DNA of 11,707 nt from Phycisphaerales bacterium (GTDB lineage: Bacteria > Planctomycetota > Phycisphaerae > Phycisphaerales > UBA1924). The stretch is taken from NCBI GenBank assembly GCA_019747615.1, contig JAIEQQ010000092.1, forward strand, positions 1 through 11,707, in the 5' to 3' direction. The position numbers and the translations under genes are program-made. Of this stretch, positions 6,634-11,707 are shown piece by piece. The notes beneath the pieces were generated by a model. That model was not told the origin of the DNA, did not search any database, and saw only the letters and a program-made list of their open reading frames with translations. Each line of letters begins with the position of its first letter. The first letter of the stretch is position 1.

Positions 6634-7236
6634 TCACCTCGGCCTGTTCTGCCCGGGCACCCAGAGAATATCGCCCGCGCCATTGTCGTTCGCGACGCGC
6701 GAAACGACGAACAACAGATCGCTCAAGCGGTTCAGGTACTTCACGCACTCGGTGTTCGTCGTCGCGGCCTCTTCATGCGACAGCGACACCACACATCGCT
6801 CCGCACGACGTACAACCGTTCGCGCCACGTGCATCGCGCTGGCCAGCGGGCTCCCGCCGGGGAGCACGAAGCTGTTCAGGGGCTTGAGATCCGCGTTGAA
6901 CTGGTCGATCGCGTGCTCAAGCCGCGCCGTCTGCGCCTCGCTGACGCGCAGCCGCTGGCCCGGCTGCTCGCCCTCGACCGGCGGACAACACAAGTCGGCG
7001 CCGACATCGAACAGATCGTGCTGCACCGAGCGCAGCAGATCACCGATACGATGCTCCAGCGTGCCGGGCGCCGCTTGGTCGCAGAGCGTGACGCAGACGC
7101 CGATGCAGGCGTTGGCCTCGTCAACCGTGCCGTAGGACTCGACGCGGAGGTGATCCTTGTTGACGCGCCGCCCGTCGCCGAGTCCGGTGGTGCCCTCGTC
7201 GCCGGTTTTGGTGTAAATGCGGTTGAGCTTGACCAT
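6634..7236 (-). CDS. pduO: PduO-type cob(I)alamin adenosyltransferase
   Basis: The enzyme transfers the adenosyl group of ATP to reduced cobalamin, giving coenzyme B12, in the cytoplasm. From ATG 7236 the protein has 200 residues, the usual length for a stand-alone PduO domain. The N-terminal ATP-binding signature TKTGDEGTTGLGDG (9-22) is intact, as are VDE (38-40), FVLPGG (123-128) and HVARTVVRRAER (136-147). F123, R139 and R143 keep the spacing of the active-site Phe and two Arg known from Lactobacillus PduO. The C-terminal helix carries YLNRLSD (167-173). The frame is open upstream to a TTG at 7323 with an ATG between, but family members begin at MVKL-like sequence. No strong ribosome-binding site is seen at any candidate start. 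It is the first gene of a two-gene unit with the phosphatase. The symbol denotes family type, since no pdu operon is present. Confidence 0.93.
   Translation of the reverse strand: MVKLNRIYTKTGDEGTTGLGDGRRVNKDHLRVESYGTVDEANACIGVCVTLCDQAAPGTLEHRIGDLLRSVQHDLFDVGADLCCPPVEGEQPGQRLRVSEAQTARLEHAIDQFNADLKPLNSFVLPGGSPLASAMHVARTVVRRAERCVVSLSHEEAATTNTECVKYLNRLSDLLFVVSRVANDNGAGDILWVPGQNRPR
6637..6640 (-). promoter_or_regulatory. Shine-Dalgarno site deciding the phosphatase start
   Basis: The minus strand reads GAGG, then 5 nt, then GTG (6631). The site overlaps the last codons of the adenosyltransferase gene. It argues against the upstream in-frame starts and for translational coupling. Confidence 0.6.
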
Positions 7237-7350
7237 GCCCGATCGTTGGCCATCGGCGCGCTCCGGGCGCGTCGGTGCTGCGGACATCAGCGTCAATCCG
7301 GACGCCGCGAGTCGGCGGGGCAATCACCCCGCCGCCCCCGCACCTCACAA
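7237..7350 (-). other. Leader region of the adenosyltransferase gene with GC hairpin
   Basis: This stretch separates the tRNA terminator from the adenosyltransferase start. It holds a perfect 8-bp GC inverted repeat, CGGCGGGG (7313-7320) and CCCCGCCG (7327-7334), with a 6-nt loop. It is too short for a cobalamin riboswitch, and I see no B12-box-like sequence. A possible -10 element, TATTGT on the minus strand at 7352-7347, overlaps the terminator T-tract. Confidence 0.35.
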
Positions 7351-7381
7351 TAGAAAAGGGCCCGCCGAGGCGAGCCCTTTG
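7351..7381 (-). terminator. Rho-independent terminator of tRNA-Ser
   Basis: AAAGGGC (7355-7361) pairs with GCCCTTT (7374-7380), with a further CGC/GCG pairing inside after one mismatch. On the minus strand the stem is followed by the run TTTTCTATT. It starts 11 nt beyond the tRNA 3' end, so it most likely ends the tRNA transcript. Confidence 0.75.
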
Positions 7382-7391
7382 CACGTTGAAG

Positions 7392-7478
7392 CGGAGAGGG
7401 GGAGATTCGAACTCCCGTAAGACCGAGGCCTTAACTAGTTTTCGAGACTAGCCCATTCAACCGCTCTGGCACCTCTCC
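7392..7478 (-). tRNA. tRNA-Ser, anticodon CGA
   Basis: Read on the minus strand, the 87-nt sequence folds as a class II tRNA. The acceptor stem is GGAGAGG with CCTCTCC and discriminator G. The D-arm follows. The anticodon stem is CTAGT/ACTAG with loop CTCGAAA, so the anticodon is CGA (7444-7442), reading UCG serine codons. A long variable arm (TAAG...CTTA) and the T-arm GGGAG-TTCGAAT-CTCCC complete it. The long variable arm and G discriminator are expected for serine. The CCA end is not encoded (the next bases are CTT), so it must be added after transcription. Confidence 0.95.
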
Positions 7479-7482
7479 GGTG

Positions 7483-7497
7483 GCGGGATCTTCCCGC
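7483..7497. other. Hairpin just upstream of tRNA-Ser
   Basis: GCGGGA (7483-7488) and TCCCGC (7492-7497) form a 6-bp stem with loop TCT, 5 nt from the tRNA 5' end and 41 nt after the threonine aldolase stop. No T-run follows on the minus strand. It may be a weak terminator for threonine aldolase or a structured tRNA 5' leader. Confidence 0.3.
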
Positions 7498-7537
7498 GAG
7501 GGTCTGAGAGGAATCGTTCGCAGGCCGGGGGGCACAG

Positions 7538-8629
7538 TCAACTTTGCAATGAGGTCGCTACGGCGGCGATGACATCCGCCGCGTGCTCGCATTGGGCCCG
7601 CGAGACGTCCAGATGGGTGACCAGGCGGATCTGGCTGTCGCTGCTATCCAAGGCCAAGACGCCCCGCTCACGCAGGCGACGGCAGAAGTCGCCCGCGCCG
7701 GGCAGCGAGTGTGACAGGTTGACGAAGACCATGTTGGTCTGGATCGCGCTAGCGATCGACAGCCCGCGCACGTTGGCCAATGCAGCCCCGAGAGCCGCGG
7801 CGTTCGCGTGATCCTGCGTCAATCGCTCGCGATGGTGATCCAGGGCGTAGATCGCCGCGGCGGCGAGCACGCCGCTCTGCCGCATCCCGCCGCCGAACAT
7901 CTTGCGGAACCGGCGCACCCGCGCGATGAACGGCGCGGAGCCCGCGACAGCGCTGCCCACCGGCGCGCCCAGGCCCTTGCTGAAGCAGCACGAGAGCGAA
8001 TCCACGCACGCCGCGTACTCACTGGCTGGCACGCCCGACGCGGCGCACGCGTTCCAGATCCGGGCTCCGTCCATGTGGACCGATAACCCTCGCTCCCTCG
8101 CGGCAGCCGTCACGGCGCGGAACCGATCCACGGGCCACACAACGCCGCCGGCGCGATTGTGAGTGTTCTCGATCACCAGCAATCGCGAACGCGGATCATG
8201 ATCCGACAGATGCCGCACGCTCCTGCGCACCGCGGCCTCATCGAACATCCCCATTTCACCCCGCACGACGCGGATCATCACACCCGAGAGCGCCGCGGGC
8301 GCGCCGGTCTCGTAGTGGATGATGTGTGAATCCTCGTGAGCGATCAACTCATCGCCCGGCTCCGTGTGCGCTCGAATCGCAACCTGGTTGGCCATCGTGC
8401 CCGTGGGCACAAAGCACGCCGCTTCCTTGCCCATGATCTGACACACGCGAGCCTCAAGCTCGCGCACCGTCGGATCGTCGCCAAGCACATCATCGCCCAG
8501 CGCGGCACTCATCATCGCTGCCCGCATCGCGGGCGTCGGGCGGGTGACAGTGTCCGAGCGGAGATCGATGATCGGCGTATCCGGCGAAGCGGTCTCGGTC
8601 TTGGACGAAGACGGGGTGGATGGTGCCAT
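7538..8629 (-). CDS. ltaE: Low-specificity L-threonine aldolase (PLP-dependent)
   Basis: The enzyme cleaves L-threonine or allo-threonine to glycine and acetaldehyde, using pyridoxal phosphate. From ATG 8629 the protein has 363 residues. After about 19 Ser/Thr/Pro-rich residues the family start IDLRSDTVTRPT (21-32) appears, followed by GDDVLGDDPTV (45-55), PTGTMANQ (75-82), HEDSHIIHYE (98-107) with the ring-stacking H102, ENTHNRAGG (154-162), HMDGARIWNA (185-194) with the PLP-contacting D187, and SCCFSKGLGAPVGS (213-226) with the Schiff-base lysine K218. The catalytic set is complete. The frame is open upstream to 8893, but that would run into the divergent GH20 gene, and homology-like sequence begins only after 8629. 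No clear Shine-Dalgarno precedes the ATG. It is divergent from the GH20 gene with 37 bp between starts. Confidence 0.93.
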   Translation of the reverse strand: MAPSTPSSSKTETASPDTPIIDLRSDTVTRPTPAMRAAMMSAALGDDVLGDDPTVRELEARVCQIMGKEAACFVPTGTMANQVAIRAHTEPGDELIAHEDSHIIHYETGAPAALSGVMIRVVRGEMGMFDEAAVRRSVRHLSDHDPRSRLLVIENTHNRAGGVVWPVDRFRAVTAAARERGLSVHMDGARIWNACAASGVPASEYAACVDSLSCCFSKGLGAPVGSAVAGSAPFIARVRRFRKMFGGGMRQSGVLAAAAIYALDHHRERLTQDHANAAALGAALANVRGLSIASAIQTNMVFVNLSHSLPGAGDFCRRLRERGVLALDSSDSQIRLVTHLDVSRAQCEHAADVIAAVATSLQS

Positions 8630-8634
8630 GATCA

Positions 8635-8640
8635 ACGGTA
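8635..8640 (-). promoter_or_regulatory. Possible -10 element of threonine aldolase
   Basis: The minus strand reads TACCGT, a TAnnnT form, 5 nt before the ATG at 8629. With no ribosome-binding site in between, it could drive a nearly leaderless transcript. A -35 box is not evident. Confidence 0.2.
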
Positions 8641-8652
8641 GATCCAGCCGCG

Positions 8653-8658
8653 TACGCT
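8653..8658 (+). promoter_or_regulatory. Putative -10 element directly before the GH20 gene
   Basis: TACGCT ends exactly 8 nt before the ATG at 8667, the same spacing as before the deaminase-like gene. No Shine-Dalgarno site fits between them. This suggests transcription starts at or next to the start codon. Confidence 0.4.
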
Positions 8659-8666
8659 GGCGTTTG

Positions 8667-10532
8667 ATGAGCACGCCGAGTTTACCGATGTTGTTGATCC
8701 CGACGCCGTCTCGCATCGAGATGCTCGGCGGGGTCGTCCAGCGCGGCTCTGGGGAGCCCCGCGTACGAGTGCGGAGCCTGAATCGTGCCGGCACGCCGGG
8801 GCCAGACGAACGCTCGATCGCCGCACAGGCGTACACGCTCGAAGTCACCGAGCCGACAGAGGCCAATGGCGGCGTGATGTTCGAGATCACCACCGCCGGC
8901 CACAGCGGGCGGCGCTACGCACAAGAGACCATTCGCCAACTCCTGCGCCAGTATCCGCGCGAGCTGCCCCGCGTGCGGATCACCGACGAGCCCACCTTCG
9001 CCACGCGCGGCGTCATGCTCGATATCTCACGCAATCGCGTGCCGACGATGGCCGAGTTCTTCGACATCATCGATTCACTCGCGGCCCTGAAATACAACCA
9101 TCTGCAGCTCTACACGGAGCACACGTTCGCGTACGCGGGCCACGAGCAGGCGTGGGTCGGCAGCGGAGCGCTGTCGCCCGATGAAGTCCGGCGGCTCGAC
9201 GAACGCTGCCGTGAGGCGGGGATCGAACTCGCGGCGAATCAGAACTGCTTCGGCCACCTGGCACACTGGCTGAAGCTCGATCGCTACTCACACCTTGCCG
9301 AAACCCACGGCGATTGGATGTTCGACGTCTGGCCCCGGAGCGGGCCGTTCTCGCTCTGCCCCGTTGATGATCGCTCGCTCGATCTCGTGCGCGATTGGCT
9401 CGATCAACTGCTGCCGTGCCTCCAATCACCGCTGGTGAACATCGGCGCTGACGAGACGTTCGACGTGGGCTGGGGCCGCAGCAAGGACGAAGTCGCTCGC
9501 ATCGCCAGCACGCTCAATGCGCTGGGCCTGAGCGACGACGCCCGCACCGGGCTCGCTCGTGCTCGCGTGTACGCGCAGTTTGTCAATCGCGTCTGCGGGC
9601 TGGTGCGAGAGCGCGGGCGAAGGCCGATGTTCTGGGCCGATATCGCGCTGTCACACCCGGAGGTGATCGCGGAGCTCCCGCGTGATCTGGTCGCGCTGGC
9701 GTGGGGCTATGAGCCGCACAGCCCGTTTGATCGCTGGTGCGCGGACCTTCGCGCGATGGGCAACGAGACCTGGGTCTGCCCCGGCACGAGCAGTTGGCGG
9801 AGCATCACCGGACGCACGCGCGAGCGCGACGAGAACCTTCGAAACGCCGCCATCGCCGGTGAGAAGCACCACGCGCCGGGCTATCTCGTCTGCGATTGGG
9901 GCGACACCGGGCACCATCAGCAGTGGCCCATCGCGCTGCACGCGCTGGCCAAAGCGGCCCAAGCCGCCTGGAGCGGCGCCGAGAAGTTCGCCACGCTGGA
10001 CAGCCGCGCGATCTCGCTGCACGTGCATGGCGACGCGTCCCTGCACCTCGGCGCGTGGCTCGACGAACTGGGCAACGCCGACGAGCCGCTCCGCCGGATC
10101 GCCGGGCGTTTGTCGCGTCCGAAGGAAGTCGGCGAGTTTGCCCTCTGGAATCAGTCCGCGCTGTTCGCGGATCTCTACAACTGCGGCGCCAGTGATCGCG
10201 CCGAGGTGGGCGATGTTGAGCTGTGGAAGGACGCCGCGGGCCGCATCGAAGACGCCTGGGTCGCGATGCCGCAGGGGCTGAACACGCTGGTGCAGGACGA
10301 GCTCGAGCACACCATCAACGCCGCCCGCCTCGCGGCGCGAAGGGCCATCGCACGGCGCGGCCCAATCCGCGGCGTGATCAGCGATGCCGACGCAAGCATC
10401 ATGGCCACAATTGCGAAAGATCTGCTCAGCGAGCACCGGCGGCTCTGGCTCGCTCGCTCGCGCCGCGGCGGGCTCGATATCTCCTCGACGCACTACGAAC
10501 GCATCATCCGCGAGCTGGAGAGCCGCGCGTGA
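8667..10532 (+). CDS. GH20 beta-N-acetylhexosaminidase-like protein
   Basis: GH20 enzymes remove terminal GlcNAc or GalNAc by substrate-assisted catalysis. From ATG 8667 the protein has 621 residues. Residues 9-105 resemble the N-terminal GH20b accessory domain: opening IPTPSRI, later YAQETIRQLLRQ. The barrel starts near RGVMLDISRNRVP (114-126), with KYNHLQLYTEHTF (142-154), ANQNCFGHLAHWL (190-202) and the catalytic pair D262-E263 in NIGADETFDVG (258-268). Further conserved-looking aromatic sites are FWAD (322-325), LAWGYEP (344-350), CPGTSSW (371-377) and CDWGDTGHHQQW (409-420). The WGD-type motif resembles GcnA/HexD-like GH20 rather than chitobiases. Residues about 470-621 are helical and of unknown role. 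No signal peptide or membrane segment is seen, so it is probably cytoplasmic. In-frame starts upstream (ATG 8628) would cross the threonine aldolase start. It overlaps anmK by 4 nt, pointing to cell-wall sugar recycling. Confidence 0.82.
   Translation: MSTPSLPMLLIPTPSRIEMLGGVVQRGSGEPRVRVRSLNRAGTPGPDERSIAAQAYTLEVTEPTEANGGVMFEITTAGHSGRRYAQETIRQLLRQYPRELPRVRITDEPTFATRGVMLDISRNRVPTMAEFFDIIDSLAALKYNHLQLYTEHTFAYAGHEQAWVGSGALSPDEVRRLDERCREAGIELAANQNCFGHLAHWLKLDRYSHLAETHGDWMFDVWPRSGPFSLCPVDDRSLDLVRDWLDQLLPCLQSPLVNIGADETFDVGWGRSKDEVARIASTLNALGLSDDARTGLARARVYAQFVNRVCGLVRERGRRPMFWADIALSHPEVIAELPRDLVALAWGYEPHSPFDRWCADLRAMGNETWVCPGTSSWRSITGRTRERDENLRNAAIAGEKHHAPGYLVCDWGDTGHHQQWPIALHALAKAAQAAWSGAEKFATLDSRAISLHVHGDASLHLGAWLDELGNADEPLRRIAGRLSRPKEVGEFALWNQSALFADLYNCGASDRAEVGDVELWKDAAGRIEDAWVAMPQGLNTLVQDELEHTINAARLAARRAIARRGPIRGVISDADASIMATIAKDLLSEHRRLWLARSRRGGLDISSTHYERIIRELESRA
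10517..10522 (+). promoter_or_regulatory. Shine-Dalgarno site deciding the anmK start
   Basis: GGAGAG lies inside the end of the GH20 gene, 6 nt before the GTG at 10529. It supports this start over the long upstream open frame. Confidence 0.65.
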
Positions 10533-11665
10533 GTGAACTCGCCCGCGACCACGACCGCACCGCGCCCGATGCCCGACGCCTCGTCGTCGGCTGCATGACC
10601 GGCACGAGCCTCGACGGCCTGGACGCGGCCCTCGTCGAGATCCACGGGCGAGGTCTCGATATGCGTGCGTCGTTCATCCGCGGCCTGTCGCGGGGCCTTG
10701 GCGATATCGCAGGCACGCTGCGCTGCATGGCCGATCAAGTGCCACTCACCAGCACCGAGATCGCAAGCGCCATGCTCGCGTTCACGAGCCTACACACTCA
10801 GACGATCACAGAGCTCCTCGCGAGCGATCACGCGGATCTCATCTGCGTTCACGGGCAGACGGTGTGCCACGCGCCGCCGGTGAGCTGGCAGATGTTCAAT
10901 CCGACGCCGCTAGCGCAGCGCTTGAACGCGCCGGTGGTGTGCGATCTGCGCGCGTCAGACCTGAGCGCCGGTGGGCAGGGGGCCCCGATCACGCCGCTGG
11001 CGGACCTGATGCTCTTCGCAGACGCGAGCCCGCGCTGCGTGGTCAACCTTGGCGGTTTCTGCAACATGACGCTGCTTCCCGGCGTCGTGCCCGGTGCGTC
11101 GCGTGCGGACACGCGGGATCGTGTGCGTGGGTTTGACCTCTGCGCGTGCAACCATGTTCTGGATCGCGTGGCCCGCGTCGCGCTTCACCAGCCGTTTGAT
11201 GCCGGCGGCGCCAGTGCGATGGCCGGTCGCGTCGATGCAGACTCGCTTCATGAGCTGATCGCAGTGCTCCGCACCCAGGCGGGCCAGCGTCGCTCGTTGG
11301 GCACCGGCGATGAGGCGGCGGCATGGGTGGACCGGCACGCCGGGCGCGTGACCGCACCGGACCTTGGGGCCACCGCGTGCGAAGCGATCGCACGCTGCAT
11401 CGCCGAGCGCGCGGGCGTTGCGGAGTCCATCGTGCTCGCCGGCGGCGGTGCGAAGAACCTCGCGCTCCGCGGCGCGATCGAGCGTGCAACCGCCCGCCGC
11501 ACGATCGACACCGCGGCCCTCGGGGTGCCGATCGAAATGCGTGAGGCGGGGTGCATGGCGGTGCTCGGTGCTTTGTGCGAAGATTACGTGCCGATCACAC
11601 TCCGACAGATCACCGGCGCATCGACCGAGACCGTCGCGGGCGTGTGGGCGTTCGGTCAGACGTAG
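10529..11665 (+). CDS. anmK: Anhydro-N-acetylmuramic acid kinase, divergent
   Basis: AnmK hydrolyses the 1,6-anhydro ring of anhMurNAc and phosphorylates it to MurNAc-6-phosphate, feeding cell-wall sugars back to metabolism. From GTG 10529 the protein has 378 residues, near the usual 370. Motifs: nucleotide-binding GCMTGTSLDGLD (21-32), HGQTVCHAPP (108-117), CDLRASDLSAGGQGAPITP (138-156), NLGGFCNMT (173-181), VLAGGGAKNLAL (302-313) and REAGCMAVLGAL (338-349). The family's GFDTGPGN reads GFDLCACN (201-208): the Asp believed to be the catalytic base (D203) is kept, but the glycine-rich turn is lost. The usual PPPKSTGRE-like segment is replaced by QRRSLGTGDEAAAW (253-266). The GTG overlaps the GH20 stop as GTGA, with GGAGAG 6 nt upstream, so the two are coupled. 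A changed substrate is possible, but the ASKHA kinase fold is secure. Confidence 0.9.
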   Translation: MSELARDHDRTAPDARRLVVGCMTGTSLDGLDAALVEIHGRGLDMRASFIRGLSRGLGDIAGTLRCMADQVPLTSTEIASAMLAFTSLHTQTITELLASDHADLICVHGQTVCHAPPVSWQMFNPTPLAQRLNAPVVCDLRASDLSAGGQGAPITPLADLMLFADASPRCVVNLGGFCNMTLLPGVVPGASRADTRDRVRGFDLCACNHVLDRVARVALHQPFDAGGASAMAGRVDADSLHELIAVLRTQAGQRRSLGTGDEAAAWVDRHAGRVTAPDLGATACEAIARCIAERAGVAESIVLAGGGAKNLALRGAIERATARRTIDTAALGVPIEMREAGCMAVLGALCEDYVPITLRQITGASTETVAGVWAFGQT

Positions 11666-11668
11666 ATA

Positions 11669-11681
11669 GGCGTTGAACGCC
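11669..11681 (+). terminator. Weak hairpin after anmK
   Basis: GGCGT (11669-11673) and ACGCC (11677-11681) pair around a 3-nt loop, starting 3 nt after the anmK stop. The following bases are not T-rich, so termination is doubtful. The rest of the 42-bp end carries nothing else I can support. Confidence 0.25.
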
Positions 11682-11707
11682 CGTCTTGCGGTGGGTGGTT
11701 GGCGATG

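Noticed and set aside
5009..7135. Very long open frame (708 codons) on the plus strand opposite the phosphatase and adenosyltransferase genes
   Set aside because: Its protein is rich in Arg, Ala, Gly and His with no recognisable domain, and it is antisense to two genes with complete catalytic motifs. Long antisense frames are expected in GC-rich DNA.
7237..7350. Cobalamin riboswitch before the adenosyltransferase gene
   Set aside because: The gap is too short for the roughly 200-nt aptamer and no B12-box-like sequence is present; only a simple GC hairpin is seen.
8630..8893. N-terminal extension of threonine aldolase up to 8893
   Set aside because: It would overlap the start of the divergent GH20 gene, has no family resemblance, and the normal family N-terminus begins after 8629.
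9651..10493. 280-codon minus-strand frame opposite the GH20 gene
   Set aside because: No domain and no ribosome-binding site; a frame shadow of the GH20 coding sequence.
10223..10528. N-terminal extension of AnmK into the GH20 gene
   Set aside because: The extension is an out-of-frame reading of the GH20 C-terminus; the GTG at 10529 has a good ribosome-binding site and gives the normal family length.

Overview
The window is strongly GC-rich, densely packed bacterial chromosome with no phage, insertion sequence, CRISPR or plasmid genes. Codon use looks uniform throughout. The gene content (S46 peptidase with signal peptide, GH20 plus AnmK, PduO-type adenosyltransferase, SpoIIE-type phosphatase, GC-rich citrate synthase of the short bacterial type) would suit a Planctomycetota member, perhaps Phycisphaerae. 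That placement is an inference from gene style and not proven by any marker here.

Layout, left to right. (1) 1-1398, minus: secreted S46 dipeptidyl-peptidase, cut by the window edge so that its C-terminal half is missing. (2) 1399-1585: divergent control region with a G-run-rich strand, an inverted repeat, a perfect hairpin and a 10-bp direct repeat. (3) 1586-5046, plus: small membrane zinc-ribbon protein, citrate synthase, a GNAT acetyltransferase that overlaps the citrate synthase end, and an adenosine-deaminase-like hydrolase. (4) 4970-7236, minus: PduO-type cob(I)alamin adenosyltransferase followed 2 nt later by a six-helix membrane SpoIIE/PP2C phosphatase, whose 3' end runs 77 bp into the deaminase gene. 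(5) 7351-7478, minus: tRNA-Ser(CGA) with its own Rho-independent terminator. (6) 7538-8629, minus: low-specificity threonine aldolase. (7) 8667-11665, plus: GH20 beta-N-acetylhexosaminidase-like protein and anhydro-N-acetylmuramate kinase (AnmK), joined by a 4-nt GTGA overlap.

The most coherent functional idea is the last pair. AnmK consumes anhydro-MurNAc produced in cell-wall recycling. The translationally coupled GH20 enzyme could supply it by removing GlcNAc, the job usually done by the GH3 enzyme NagZ. The AnmK is divergent around its catalytic aspartate, which adds interest. A second pattern is regulatory. The hexamer TACGCT occurs exactly three times on the plus strand and not at all on the minus strand, and each copy lies in a gap upstream of a plus-strand gene. 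Before the deaminase and the GH20 gene it sits exactly 8 nt ahead of the proposed start codon, and neither gene has a visible Shine-Dalgarno sequence, which suggests leaderless transcripts read from a TAnnnT -10 element. The remaining genes are ordinary metabolism with start sites that can mostly be fixed by ribosome-binding sites.
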